A DNA stretch of 64,000 nt from Lysobacter gummosus (GCF_001442805.1 NZ_CP011131.1:5146001-5210000), one strand, 5' to 3'. Counted from the first letter of the stretch, positions 27,057 to 36,544 are shown. The notes: generated from the letters alone by a model not told the origin. Program-made: numbers and translations.

Positions 27057-27574
27057 GCGTCGCCCGTCTGTTGAAGAAAACCGTGGTCCTGGGTGCGATC
27101 CGCATCGGCTGGCTGATCAAGCCGGGTCTGGTCACGCGTCTGTACACCTGGTACCTGAAATCGGAGGGCGCGCGCATCGACGGCCTGCCCAACTATCTGT
27201 CGGCCAAGATCTGGTTCGACGGCACCGACTACTCGCTGATCACCCTCGGCGAGGGCTGCACGATTTCCAGCAACGTGCGCATCCTGACCCACGACGCGGC
27301 GATCAACACCGTCGCGAAGGAACTCGGCCTGTTTTTCGATCCGCCGGAAATCCGCGTCAAGCCGGTGTCGATCGGCCGCTACAGCTTCGTCGGCACCGGT
27401 TCGATCATCATGCCCGGCGCCGACATCGGCGCGGGCTGCATCATCGGCGCCGGCAGCGTCGTGCGCGGCACGATTCCGCCGCTGAGCATCGTCGTCGGCA
27501 GTCCCGGCCAGGTGGTCGGCTCGGTCGGCGACTACGTCGGCAAGCTGTATCCCGACCGGCTGCGCGAAGGCTGA
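27053..27574 (+). CDS. Hexapeptide-repeat acyltransferase
   Basis: A 173-residue left-handed beta-helix acyltransferase. Hexapeptide repeats run through ITLGEGCTISSNVRI, VSIGRYSFVGTGSIIMPGADIGAGCIIGAGSVV, with a histidine in RILTHDAAIN likely to be catalytic. The N-terminal 40 residues are basic and hydrophobic, suggesting membrane association. It probably O-acetylates or otherwise acylates a sugar of the repeat unit. It overlaps wzx by four bases; a second acyltransferase follows 10 bases later. Confidence 0.85.
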   Translation: MSVARLLKKTVVLGAIRIGWLIKPGLVTRLYTWYLKSEGARIDGLPNYLSAKIWFDGTDYSLITLGEGCTISSNVRILTHDAAINTVAKELGLFFDPPEIRVKPVSIGRYSFVGTGSIIMPGADIGAGCIIGAGSVVRGTIPPLSIVVGSPGQVVGSVGDYVGKLYPDRLREG

Positions 27575-27583
27575 GGCGCCGGC

Positions 27584-28117
27584 ATGTCCGCCCTGTCCAA
27601 GACCTGCTACGTGTTCGCGCGCACTTTGTCCGCGTTCGGCCTGCCCGGCCTGCGCGGGCTGCGCACGCGCGTGTACCGCTGGCATTTCCGCGCTGAACGC
27701 ATGAGCGTGTCGGACCGGGTGATGGTGGTCGCCGCGCACCGCAGCGAGCACGCCGCGATCGCCTTCGGCCGCGGGGTGGAGCTGGGCGCCGATGCCTACA
27801 TCGATTACTCCGGCGGAGTGCAGGTCGGCGATCACGTCGCCATTTCCGAAAGCGCGAAGATCTTCACGCACAACCACGTCGTGCGCCGCGGCCATGCCGA
27901 CTGGCATCTCAATCCGATCGAGTTCTCGCCGCTGCGGATCGAGGACTTCGCCTGGGTCGGCGCCGGCGCGATCGTGCTGCCGCGGGTCAAGCGCATCGGC
28001 CGCGGCGCCATCGTCGGCGCCGGCGCGGTGCTGGCCGAGGATGTGCCGGATTTCGCCGTGTACGCCGGCAATCCGGCGCGCGAGATCTTCCGCCGCGACA
28101 TCGACGGCGCGGGCTAG
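27584..28117 (+). CDS. Second hexapeptide-repeat acyltransferase
   Basis: A 177-residue acyltransferase of the same superfamily as its neighbour but not a close duplicate. Repeats span VQVGDHVAISESAKIFTHNH and FAWVGAGAIVLPRVKRIGRGAIVGAGAVLAEDVP; FTHNHVVRRGH supplies the likely catalytic histidines, and VYAGNPAREI is the common C-terminal signature of the NodL/WbbJ type. Two acyltransferases in one locus suggest that the polymer carries at least two acyl substitutions, or that one modifies a nucleotide sugar. Confidence 0.86.
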   Translation: MSALSKTCYVFARTLSAFGLPGLRGLRTRVYRWHFRAERMSVSDRVMVVAAHRSEHAAIAFGRGVELGADAYIDYSGGVQVGDHVAISESAKIFTHNHVVRRGHADWHLNPIEFSPLRIEDFAWVGAGAIVLPRVKRIGRGAIVGAGAVLAEDVPDFAVYAGNPAREIFRRDIDGAG

Positions 28118-28128
28118 GAGGACGACGC

Positions 28129-29460
28129 ATGGCGATCCTCTACTTCGTGTTCTTCATCGGCCTGGTGATGCTGGCGTTCACGCGCATCGGCGGCCGGCTC
28201 GACCGTTTGTTCGTCAATCCGATCCTGGTCTTCATCCTCACCGTCGCCTTCATCTACGGCTTCATTCCGTGGCTGAAGGACTTGCATCAGGTCCAGACCT
28301 ACCCGTTCTACTACTCCTTCGACGCCAAGCTGGCGGCGCTGATGTTCTCGCTGGTGTTCTGCCTGTCCGGCATCGGCGGCTACGCCTTCGCCGGCGGCCT
28401 GAGCCGGCCGGTGCTGCCGCAGGTGCGCAGCCTGACCCGGCGCGAGCGCCGCCGCGTGCTGGTGCTGGTCGGGATTCCGGCGATGTGCGCGGTGATCTAC
28501 CTGGCGCGCACGGTGGCCAGTTACGACCTGGCCGATTACATGAAGGACCGCATCATGATCCGCCGCGGCATGGGCCCGGCGGTGGTGCTTGCGTTCGCGG
28601 CGATCTGCTACTGCGCGATCCTGGTCACCAACTACCTCGCCTCGCGCCGCACCGACGGCCCGCCGCTGGCGCGCTGGCGATTGCTGCCGATCGGCGGCGT
28701 GGTGCTGGTGGTGGCGGTGGCGTTCGTGGCGATGGGCAACCGCAACTTCGTCTTCATCCTGATCGCGATCCTGCTGCTGGCTTCGCTATCGATCTACCGC
28801 GGCGAAATCGGCCGCGCGCTGATGCTGCTGCCGCTGCTGCTGATCGTCGCCCTGGGCCTGTCGGCCTGGGCCAAGGTGCGCACCACGCTCGACAGCGCCG
28901 ACAGTTCCAGCCTCACCAGCGAAGGCCCAGTGCAGTTGCTGGTGTACGGCCTCAACGGCGCCTTCGGCAATGCCGAGAACCTGACCTGGCTTGCGCAGAA
29001 CGATTCGCGCTGGGACTTCGTCTACGGCGAGACCGTGTTCGCCGCCGCGGTCAATCCGATCCCGCGCGCGCTGTGGCCGGACAAGCCCTTCGGCGGCGGC
29101 CCGGCGCTGCGCAACATGATCTATCCGGGCAGCTACACCCTGGAAGGCGAAAAACTCACCTCCTACACCACCGGCCTGCCGACCGAGGGCTACATGAACT
29201 TCGGCCTGTTGGGACTGATCGCGTTCGGCGCGGTCAACGGCGCCTGCCTGGCCGGCATTCGCAAGGTCTATGCGCGCCGGCGCGTGGTCACGCCGGTCGG
29301 CGTGGTGATCTACAGCTTCTCGATCTTCATGTTCTCTTCCGGATTTCTCTACATGGAACTGCTCGGCGGCTGGAGCCGTTATTTCATCACCCTGCTGTTG
29401 CTGTACGCCGTCACCTGGGTCGGCAACCGCCCCATCCGCATGCGCGGAGCCATGGCATGA
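28129..29460 (+). CDS. wzy: Repeat-unit polymerase (Wzy-like)
   Basis: A 443-residue integral membrane protein with roughly 11-12 hydrophobic segments and one large extracytoplasmic loop (about residues 245-355) rich in charged and aromatic residues (ENLTWLAQNDSRWDFVYGET and NPIPRALWPDKPFGGGPALRN). The stretch NPIPRALWPDKP resembles motifs of O-antigen/oligosaccharide polymerases. It would polymerise the flipped repeats under Wzc control. AGGAGG lies ahead of the ATG. Confidence 0.82.
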   Translation: MAILYFVFFIGLVMLAFTRIGGRLDRLFVNPILVFILTVAFIYGFIPWLKDLHQVQTYPFYYSFDAKLAALMFSLVFCLSGIGGYAFAGGLSRPVLPQVRSLTRRERRRVLVLVGIPAMCAVIYLARTVASYDLADYMKDRIMIRRGMGPAVVLAFAAICYCAILVTNYLASRRTDGPPLARWRLLPIGGVVLVVAVAFVAMGNRNFVFILIAILLLASLSIYRGEIGRALMLLPLLLIVALGLSAWAKVRTTLDSADSSSLTSEGPVQLLVYGLNGAFGNAENLTWLAQNDSRWDFVYGETVFAAAVNPIPRALWPDKPFGGGPALRNMIYPGSYTLEGEKLTSYTTGLPTEGYMNFGLLGLIAFGAVNGACLAGIRKVYARRRVVTPVGVVIYSFSIFMFSSGFLYMELLGGWSRYFITLLLLYAVTWVGNRPIRMRGAMA

Positions 29461-30554
29461 ACGCGATCATCCTGGGACAAGGCAATCCCTATCTGAAGAA
29501 TCCGTACCTGAGCAAGTTGTCGAAGGTGCTCGACAGCGCGCGCATCCCGTACGAATTCTGGATCTGGAGCCGCGACAAGCAAAACGCCGACCTGCCCAAG
29601 GTCAAGGTGCTGCTGAGCTTCGGCTCGTGGGGCGGCGGCGCGGTCAACGCGCTGGGCTACGCGCTGTGGATGGCGTGGCTGACCGTGCGCGTGTTCTTCC
29701 AGCCGCGCGCCGGCGTGTACTTCTGCTCGCGCCTGGACGCGGCGCTGCCCTGCGCCATCGTCGCCTCGCTGCGGCGCTGCCGGTTCGTGTTCCTGGATCG
29801 CGACAAGCTGTCCAAGAGCTACGCCTGGCCGGCGCCGGTCAAGCGCGCGATCGAAGCCATCGAGCGCTTCATCGGCCGCAAGGCCTCGCTGCACGTGGTC
29901 CCGGGCGCCTCGCGCGCCGACGGCAACGACGGCGACAACGTGCGGATCGTGCGCAACACCCCGCACAGCGACGTGATCGCCCGCGCACGGCAGATGGCGG
30001 CGGCGCGGCCTTATCGCGACGGCCGCCTGCGGGTGCTCGTCAGCGGCCTGATCTCGCCCGAGCGCGGCGCGCGGATGATGCGCGAAGCGATGGAAGCCAC
30101 CGCCGGCCGCATCGAGTTCGTCGGCGCCGGGCGCCTGCTCGGCGAGGACGCGCAGAGCCTGGCCCAGCAGATGGGCGCGAACTACCGCGGCATCGTCAGC
30201 AACGAAGACGCGCTGGCGATGCTGCTCAGCGCGGACGTGGTGCTGGCCTTCTACGATCCGGCGCTGGAGATCAACCGACTGGCCGAGCCGAACAAATGGT
30301 TCGACTGCGCGGCGCTGGAAATCCCCTTCTTCACCAATCCCGGCCTGTCCACCTCCGCCCCGTTCGAACAGGCCCAGGCCTGTTTCCTGGTCGAGTACGG
30401 CAACGGCGCGCGGCTGGCGCAAGACCTGCTGCGCATCGACGCCGACCGCTCGCTGCTGGACCAGCGCCGCGACGGCCTGCGGCAACTGCGCTACGAAGCC
30501 TGGGACACGGCGATGGCGCGCGTGGTCGCCGAATGCGCGCAGCTGCCGTCATGA
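29457..30554 (+). CDS. Glycosyltransferase (GT4-like, GT-B fold)
   Basis: A 365-residue cytoplasmic protein that overlaps wzy by four bases. The N-terminal half holds a Rossmann-like start (MNAIILGQGNPYLKNPYLSKL) and the C-terminal half has RLRVLVSGLISPERGARMM, FVGAGRL, and the donor-site region VVLAFYDPALEINRLAEPNKWFD, in which the glutamate before PNK fits the EX7E position. Lack of strong identity to a named enzyme leaves donor and acceptor open. It likely adds one sugar to the lipid-linked repeat. Confidence 0.72.
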   Translation: MNAIILGQGNPYLKNPYLSKLSKVLDSARIPYEFWIWSRDKQNADLPKVKVLLSFGSWGGGAVNALGYALWMAWLTVRVFFQPRAGVYFCSRLDAALPCAIVASLRRCRFVFLDRDKLSKSYAWPAPVKRAIEAIERFIGRKASLHVVPGASRADGNDGDNVRIVRNTPHSDVIARARQMAAARPYRDGRLRVLVSGLISPERGARMMREAMEATAGRIEFVGAGRLLGEDAQSLAQQMGANYRGIVSNEDALAMLLSADVVLAFYDPALEINRLAEPNKWFDCAALEIPFFTNPGLSTSAPFEQAQACFLVEYGNGARLAQDLLRIDADRSLLDQRRDGLRQLRYEAWDTAMARVVAECAQLPS

Positions 30555-30634
30555 ACCTTGTCAATTCCATCGCAACACGCTCCGCGCTCCGTGCCTGAGC
30601 TCCCCTCCCCCGCATTCAACGCATCGGAACCGCC

Positions 30635-32782
30635 ATGCAACAAGTCCTGCAAAACCTGCGCGACGGCAGCACTGAAGTCGCCGACGTCCCCGCTCCCGCG
30701 CTGCGCCGCGGGCATCTGCTGATCCGCAGCCACGTCACCCTGGTTTCGGCCGGCACCGAGCGCATGCTGGTCGAATTCGGCAAGGCCAACATGCTGCAGA
30801 AGGCGCGGCAGCAACCGGACAAGGTGCGCATGGTGCTGGAGAAGATCCGCACCGACGGCCTGGCGCCGACGCTCGACGCGGTGCGCAGCAAGCTCGATCA
30901 ACCCCTGGCGCTGGGCTATTGCAACGTCGGCACGGTGATCGGCATCGGCCCGGGCGTGACCGGGTTCGAACTCGGCGACCGCGTCGCCTCCAACGGCAAG
31001 CACGCCGAAGTGGTCGCGGTGCCGGTCAACCTGTGCGCGAAGATTCCGGACGAAGTGGACGACGAGTCGGCCGCCTTCACCGTGCTCAGCGCGATCGCGC
31101 TGCAAGGCATCCGCCTGGTCCAGCCCACCCTCGGCGAAACCGTGGTGGTCACCGGCCTGGGCCTGATCGGCCTGATCACCGTGCAATTGCTGCGCGCGCA
31201 CGGCTGCCGCGTGCTCGGCATCGATTTCGATCCGGCCAAACTCGCGCTGGCGCGCAGCTACGGCGCGCAGACCGTGGACCTGTCCAAGGGCGAAGACCCG
31301 CTGGCCGCCGCGCAGACCTTCTCGCGCGGTCGCGGCGTCGATGCGGTGCTGATCACCGCCTCGACCAAGAGCAACGAACCGGTCTCGCAGGCCGCGCACA
31401 TGTGCCGCAAGCGCGGCCGCATCGTCCTGGTCGGCGTCACCGGCCTGGAGCTGTCGCGCGCGGATTTCTACGAGAAAGAACTGTCGTTCCAGGTCTCGTG
31501 CTCGTACGGCCCGGGCCGTTACGACGCCTCCTATGAGGAACGCGGCAACGATTATCCGGTGGCCTTCGTGCGCTGGACCGAGCAACGCAACTTCGAAGCG
31601 GTGCTGGACATGATGGCCAGCCGCGCGGTCGATGCCAGCGCATTGGTCAGCCATCGCTACGGCATCGCCGACGCCGAACAGGCTTACAGCGTGCTCGGCG
31701 GCGGCGAACCCTCGCTGGGCATCATGCTCGACTATCGCCGCGGCGAAGAAATGCCCGACGACCTGATCCGGCGCAAGGTGCCGCTGCCGGCCAAGCCGGC
31801 GGTGCGCGAAGTCGCCGGCGATGCCGACGGCGCCGGTGTGGCCTTCATCGGCGCCGGCAACTACGCCGGCCGCGTGCTGATTCCGGCCTTCGTCAAATCC
31901 GGCGCCAAGCTGCATACCGTGGTGACCAACAACGGCGTCGGTAGCGTCCACTTCGGGAAGAAGTACGGCTTCCGCAACGCCAGCACCGATACCGACGCGC
32001 TGCTGCGCGACGCCAGCGTCGGCTCGGTGGTGATCGCGACCCAGCACGGCAGCCACGCCGAACTGACCTTCAAGTCCTTGCGCCGCGGCAAGCACGTGTT
32101 CGTCGAAAAGCCGCTGTGCCTGACCCTGGAAGAACTGCAGACCATCGAGAAGGCGCACGGCGAGCAATCGGTCTACGGCGCCCCGCCGGTGCTGATGGTC
32201 GGCTTCAACCGCCGCTTCGCCCCGCAGGTGAAGAAGATGCACCAGCTGCTGGCCGGCGTGCGCGAACCCAAGTCGTTCGTGATGACGGTCAACGCCGGCG
32301 CGATTCCGGCCGATCACTGGACCCAGGACCCGCAACTCGGCGGCGGCCGCCTGATCGGCGAGGCCTGCCACTTCGTCGATCTGCTGCGCTTCCTCGCCGG
32401 CTCGCCGATCGTCGGCCATCAGCTCACCGCGGTCGGCGATGCCAGCGGCATCCGCAGCGACCGGGTCAGCTTCACCCTGAGCTTCGCCGACGGTTCCTTC
32501 GGCACGGTGCATTACCTCGCCAACGGCCATAAGAGCTTCCCGAAGGAACGCCTGGAAGTGTTCACCGCCGGCCGCGTGCTGGCGCTGGACAACTTCCGCA
32601 AGCTGCGCGGTTACGGCTGGCCGGGTTTCAGCAAAATGAATCTGTGGAGCCAGGACAAGGGCCAGGCCGCCTGTGCCGCCGCCTTCATGCAGGCGGTGCA
32701 AGGCAAGTCGCCGCCGCCGATCCCGCCGGAGGAAATCTTCGAAGTGGCGCGGGTCACCATCGAACTGGACGCCTCGGTCTGA
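30635..32782 (+). CDS. Two-domain oxidoreductase: zinc-less MDR fused to Gfo/Idh/MocA
   Basis: A 715-residue protein with two dehydrogenase modules. Residues 1-370 match medium-chain dehydrogenases (GYCNVGTVIGIGPGVTGFELGDRV, then VVTGLGLIGLITVQLL), but the usual zinc-binding GHE is absent. Residues 390-715 are a Gfo/Idh/MocA domain (VAFIGAGNYAGR and the EKPLCLT active-site lysine). I recall the arrangement as an annotated but uncharacterised bi-domain oxidoreductase found in polysaccharide loci. It may produce or edit an unusual sugar nucleotide. It lies 80 bases after the glycosyltransferase and 40 before the heparinase-like gene. Confidence 0.85.
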   Translation: MQQVLQNLRDGSTEVADVPAPALRRGHLLIRSHVTLVSAGTERMLVEFGKANMLQKARQQPDKVRMVLEKIRTDGLAPTLDAVRSKLDQPLALGYCNVGTVIGIGPGVTGFELGDRVASNGKHAEVVAVPVNLCAKIPDEVDDESAAFTVLSAIALQGIRLVQPTLGETVVVTGLGLIGLITVQLLRAHGCRVLGIDFDPAKLALARSYGAQTVDLSKGEDPLAAAQTFSRGRGVDAVLITASTKSNEPVSQAAHMCRKRGRIVLVGVTGLELSRADFYEKELSFQVSCSYGPGRYDASYEERGNDYPVAFVRWTEQRNFEAVLDMMASRAVDASALVSHRYGIADAEQAYSVLGGGEPSLGIMLDYRRGEEMPDDLIRRKVPLPAKPAVREVAGDADGAGVAFIGAGNYAGRVLIPAFVKSGAKLHTVVTNNGVGSVHFGKKYGFRNASTDTDALLRDASVGSVVIATQHGSHAELTFKSLRRGKHVFVEKPLCLTLEELQTIEKAHGEQSVYGAPPVLMVGFNRRFAPQVKKMHQLLAGVREPKSFVMTVNAGAIPADHWTQDPQLGGGRLIGEACHFVDLLRFLAGSPIVGHQLTAVGDASGIRSDRVSFTLSFADGSFGTVHYLANGHKSFPKERLEVFTAGRVLALDNFRKLRGYGWPGFSKMNLWSQDKGQAACAAAFMQAVQGKSPPPIPPEEIFEVARVTIELDASV

Positions 32783-32822
32783 CGCGCATGAACGCCTTCA
32801 CGCCCGCTTGCAGGTGCGCCGC

Positions 32823-34469
32823 ATGAGCATCGCCTCGCGATTGCCGCGCATGTGGCACACCGTGCGTTATCTGCGCCCGGTGCAGATCTACGGCCGCGCC
32901 TGGCACCGGCTGCACCGGCCGCGCATCGAGCACGCGCCGGCGCCCGCGCCGGCCGCCACCGACACGCGTTGGACCGCCTGCGCGCGCAATCCCTCGATGC
33001 TGGGCGCGAACCGCTTCCGTTTCTTGAACGACGAACGCGAGCTGGCCGGCAACGACTGGAACAGCACCAAGCTGCCCAAGCTGTGGCTGTACAACCTGCA
33101 TTACTTCGACGACCTCAACGCCGACGGCGCGTCGTCGCGCAGCCATTGGCATCGCGAGTTGATCGCGCGCTGGATCGCCGACAATCCGCCGGCCGGCGGC
33201 AACGGCTGGGAGCCGTACTGCCTGTCGCTGCGCATCGTCAACTGGATCAAATGGCGCTGCGCCGGGCAGGCCTTCGGCGATGCCGCCCGCGAGCGTTCGG
33301 CGCTGAACAGTCTGGCGATCCAAGTGCGTTTCCTGCGCCGGCGACTCGAACGCCATCTGCTCGGCAATCATCTGTGGGCCAACTACAAGGCGCTGCTGTT
33401 CGCCGGCGCGTTCTTCCAGGGCGCCGAAGCCGCGCGCTGGCGCACCGAAGGCTTGAACGGACTGCGCCGCGAGATCGACGAGCAGATCCTCGCCGACGGC
33501 GGCCACTTCGAACGCAGTCCGATGTATCACGCGATCCTGCTCGAAGACCTGCTCGACATGGTCCAGCTCGCGCGCCTGTTCCCCGAAGCGGTGCCGCACA
33601 CCGACGTGGCGCTGTGGCGCGACAAGGCCGGCGCGATGCTGCGCTGGCTCAGCGTGATGACCCATCCCGACGGCGGCATCGCCTTCTTCAACGACGCCGC
33701 GCTCGGCATCGCGCCGAACTTCGCCGAGCTGTCCGCCTATGCGCTCGCGCTCGGCATCGAAGCGCCGGAACCGTCCGACGAAGCCATGCAGCTGCTGCCG
33801 GATTCGGGCTACGCGCGTCTGCAATGCGGCGACGCGGTGGTGATCGCCGACGTCGGCGACATCGGCCCGGACTATCTGCCTGGCCACGCCCATGCCGATA
33901 CCTTGAGCTTCGAACTGTCGCTGCGTGGACGCCGGGTGCTGGTCAACGCCGGCACCTCGCGCTACGACATCGGCGCCGAACGGCTATGGCAGCGCGGAAC
34001 CTCCGCGCACAACACCATCGAGATCGACGGGCAGAATTCCTCCGAAGTGTGGAGCAGCTTCCGCGTCGCCCGCCGCGCTCGCGCATCGGCGGTCGAACAC
34101 GGCCACTTCGGCGAAGGCGCCTGGCTCGCCGCCTCGCACGACGGTTATCGGCGCCTGAAGGGCCGGCCGGTGCACCATCGCCGCTGGGTGCTGCAACCCG
34201 GCGCGCTGCGCATCGAGGACCGCATCGACGGCGCCTTCGATCGCGCCGTCGCGCGCTACCGCGTGCATCCGGATATCCGCATCGAAGATCACGCCCTGCA
34301 CCTGGATGCGAACTTCGGCCTGCGCTGGCGCATTGAGCCGGCGACCGAACGCACCGCGGCCAGCATGTATCACCCCGAATTCGGCCTCGGCCGCGCCTGC
34401 CGGGTCATCGAGGCGACGCTGGACCCGGCCGTCGGCAACGCGGTCGCCCTGTTCCTCTGGGATTGTTGA
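32823..34469 (+). CDS. Heparinase II/III-family (alginate lyase-like) protein
   Basis: A 548-residue protein with an N-terminal alpha/alpha toroid and a C-terminal beta-sandwich. Landmarks are LYNLHYFDDL, RHLLGNHLWANYKALLF, the tyrosine/histidine in ERSPMYHAILLED, and the family signature DYLPGHAHADTLSFEL with its histidines, followed by NAGTSRYDIG. No signal peptide is seen, so it may act in the cytoplasm or be exported differently. Members cleave uronate-containing polymers by beta-elimination. Within this locus it could trim or clear the nascent, ManNAcA-containing polymer. Confidence 0.82.
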   Translation: MSIASRLPRMWHTVRYLRPVQIYGRAWHRLHRPRIEHAPAPAPAATDTRWTACARNPSMLGANRFRFLNDERELAGNDWNSTKLPKLWLYNLHYFDDLNADGASSRSHWHRELIARWIADNPPAGGNGWEPYCLSLRIVNWIKWRCAGQAFGDAARERSALNSLAIQVRFLRRRLERHLLGNHLWANYKALLFAGAFFQGAEAARWRTEGLNGLRREIDEQILADGGHFERSPMYHAILLEDLLDMVQLARLFPEAVPHTDVALWRDKAGAMLRWLSVMTHPDGGIAFFNDAALGIAPNFAELSAYALALGIEAPEPSDEAMQLLPDSGYARLQCGDAVVIADVGDIGPDYLPGHAHADTLSFELSLRGRRVLVNAGTSRYDIGAERLWQRGTSAHNTIEIDGQNSSEVWSSFRVARRARASAVEHGHFGEGAWLAASHDGYRRLKGRPVHHRRWVLQPGALRIEDRIDGAFDRAVARYRVHPDIRIEDHALHLDANFGLRWRIEPATERTAASMYHPEFGLGRACRVIEATLDPAVGNAVALFLWDC

Positions 34470-34475
34470 GCTCTC

Positions 34476-35735
34476 ATGCGCATTCTTTTTCTATCGGACA
34501 ATTTCCCGCCCGAGGGCAACGCACCGGCCACGCGCACCTATGAGCACGCGGTGCGCTGGGTGCGCGCCGGGCATGAGGTGACCGTGATCACCTGCGCGCC
34601 CAACTTCCCCGAGGGCAAGTTGTTCGACGGTTACCGCAACGATTGGCGCAGCGTGGAAACCATCGACGGCATCCGCGTGGTGCGGGTCAAGACCTACATC
34701 ACCGCCAACGAAGGCTTCATCAAGCGCACCCTGGATTACTTGAGCTTCATGGCCGCCTCCACCGTCGCCGGCCTGTTCGAGCGCCGCCACGACGTGGTGG
34801 TGGCGACCTCGCCGCAATTCTTCTGCGCGCTGGGCGGTTGGATGCTGGCGCGGCTCAAGCGCCGGCCGTTCGTGTTCGAACTGCGCGACCTGTGGCCGGC
34901 GTCGATCACCGCGGTCGGCGCGATGAAACGCAGCCTGGCGATCCGCGTGCTGGAACGGCTGGAGATGTTCCTGTACCGCAGCGCGGATGCCATCATCCCG
35001 GTCACGCAGTCGTTCCGCGAGGAGCTGATCCATCGCGGCGTCGACGCCGGCAAGATCCACGTCGTGCTCAACGGAGTGGACCTGCAGCGCTACGTGCCGT
35101 GCGCGCGCGACACGGCGATGGCGCAACAGTACGATCTGGACGGACGCTTCGTGGTCGGCTACCTGGGCACCCACGGCATGGCGCACGGACTGGAAACGGT
35201 GGTCGATGCCGCGGAGAAACTCCGCCACGATCCGCGCATCGTGTTCTTCTTCGCCGGCAGCGGCGCCGAGCGCGCGCGGGTCGAGCAACTGGTGGCCGAG
35301 CGACAACTGGCGAACGTACGCATGATTCCGCGTCAGCCCAAGGAAATGATGCCCAAGCTGTGGGGGCTGTGCGACATCTCGCTGATTCCGCTGCGCGACA
35401 ACCCGGTGTTCGGCGGCGTGATTCCGTCCAAGCTGTTCGAAGGCATGGGCATGGGCATTCCGGCGTTGATGTCGCTGCCGCGCGGCGAAGCCACGCGCAT
35501 CGTCGAAAGCACCGGCTGCGGCTTGTGCGTCGCTCCGGAGAATGCGCAGGCCATGGCCGATGCGATCGCGCAGTTGGCCGGCGACCCCGAACGCCTGCAG
35601 CGCCTGCGCGCGGCAAGTATCGCCGCGGCGCCGGCGTATTCGCGCGATCGTCAGGCCGGATTGATGAGCGACGCGCTGCTGCGCCTGCTCGACGACGATA
35701 CTCGCGGCATGTTGCCGACTTCGAAAGGCTCGTAA
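34476..35735 (+). CDS. Glycosyltransferase family 4 (WbuB-like)
   Basis: A 419-residue GT4 enzyme. MRILFLSDNFPPEGNAPATRTYEHA, the basic TCAPNFPEGKLFDGY stretch, FELRDLWP, VLNGVD, VGYLGTHGMAHGLETVV and FGGVIPSKLFEGMGMGIP match the WbuB group, known for adding FucNAc-type sugars. The glutamate in SKLFEGMG is the expected EX7E donor residue. It starts seven bases after the heparinase-like gene. The donor sugar cannot be fixed from sequence. Confidence 0.9.
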   Translation: MRILFLSDNFPPEGNAPATRTYEHAVRWVRAGHEVTVITCAPNFPEGKLFDGYRNDWRSVETIDGIRVVRVKTYITANEGFIKRTLDYLSFMAASTVAGLFERRHDVVVATSPQFFCALGGWMLARLKRRPFVFELRDLWPASITAVGAMKRSLAIRVLERLEMFLYRSADAIIPVTQSFREELIHRGVDAGKIHVVLNGVDLQRYVPCARDTAMAQQYDLDGRFVVGYLGTHGMAHGLETVVDAAEKLRHDPRIVFFFAGSGAERARVEQLVAERQLANVRMIPRQPKEMMPKLWGLCDISLIPLRDNPVFGGVIPSKLFEGMGMGIPALMSLPRGEATRIVESTGCGLCVAPENAQAMADAIAQLAGDPERLQRLRAASIAAAPAYSRDRQAGLMSDALLRLLDDDTRGMLPTSKGS

Positions 35736-35737
35736 CG

Positions 35738-36499
35738 ATGGACGCCGTCGCCGCCGCGCTGGGCTGGTTGATCGAACCTCTGCATCTGTCGCTGCTGGCG
35801 GCGGGACTCGCGGTGGTGGCGTGGCTGGCGCGCTGGCGCCGCAGCGGTCTTTCGTTGTTCCTGGCCGGCGCGGTGTGGTCGCTGCTGTGGTCGATGCCGG
35901 CCGCCGCCGATGCGCTGCGCGATTCGCTGCAACGCGCTTATCTGGGCCAGTCCGCCGAAGGCATGCCGGCGGCCGACGCCATCGTCGTGCTCGGCGGCGA
36001 TATCGGCCGCCTCGACCGTTTCGACAGCGGCGACGCGCAGTCGCCGGAGTTGGCCGACAACCGCGTCGCCGCCGCCGCGCGCGCATGGCATGCCCAGCGC
36101 GCGCCGACCATCCTGCTCAGCGGCGGCCCCAACGGCACCAGCCGCGGCATCAGCGAAGCGCGGATCATGGCCCAGGCATTGGCCAAACTCGGCGTGCCCG
36201 AGTCGGCGATGATCCAGGACGACAGCAGCAGCGACACGCGGCAGAACGCCGAACACGCCGCGCGCATCGCGCGCGAACGCGGCTGGCAACGGGTGATCCT
36301 GGTGACCTCGGCGATGCACATGCCGCGCGCGCTGCGCTGGTTCAATCATCAACGCCTGCCGGCGCTGCCGCTGGCGCCGGCCGAGGCGCCGCCACTGCTG
36401 AGCGCGGCCACGCCATGGCAACCGTCGATGCGCGCCTTGCGCTACAGCGCGCGCGGGCTGCGCGAGTACGCGGGGCTGTTGGTGGCGATGGTGGTCTGA
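35738..36499 (+). CDS. DUF218 / YdcF-ElyC-like membrane protein
   Basis: A 253-residue protein with two N-terminal membrane helices (about residues 14-30 and 36-52) and a DUF218 domain: ADAIVVLGGDIGRL, TILLSGGPNG, the acidic patch, DTRQNAEHAARI and VILVTSAMHMPRAL. Relatives (ElyC, SanA, YdcF) affect envelope polymer metabolism and the fate of lipid carriers, which fits the last gene of a polysaccharide locus. It begins two bases after the WbuB-like stop codon and is followed by a strong terminator. Confidence 0.86.
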   Translation: MDAVAAALGWLIEPLHLSLLAAGLAVVAWLARWRRSGLSLFLAGAVWSLLWSMPAAADALRDSLQRAYLGQSAEGMPAADAIVVLGGDIGRLDRFDSGDAQSPELADNRVAAAARAWHAQRAPTILLSGGPNGTSRGISEARIMAQALAKLGVPESAMIQDDSSSDTRQNAEHAARIARERGWQRVILVTSAMHMPRALRWFNHQRLPALPLAPAEAPPLLSAATPWQPSMRALRYSARGLREYAGLLVAMVV

Positions 36500-36509
36500 G
36501 CCGCCGCGC

Positions 36510-36530
36510 GGACGGACGGACGGACGGACG
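36510..36530. repeat. GGAC tetranucleotide repeat
   Basis: Five tandem GGAC units, eleven bases past the DUF218 stop and just before the operon terminator. It is outside any gene, so phase variation of a protein is not expected. Confidence 0.8.
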
Positions 36531-36544
36531 AAACAACTGTAACG

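Noticed and set aside
36510..36530. GGAC repeats as a CRISPR or phase-variable tract.
   Set aside because: Units are four bases with no spacers, and the tract lies outside any coding region.
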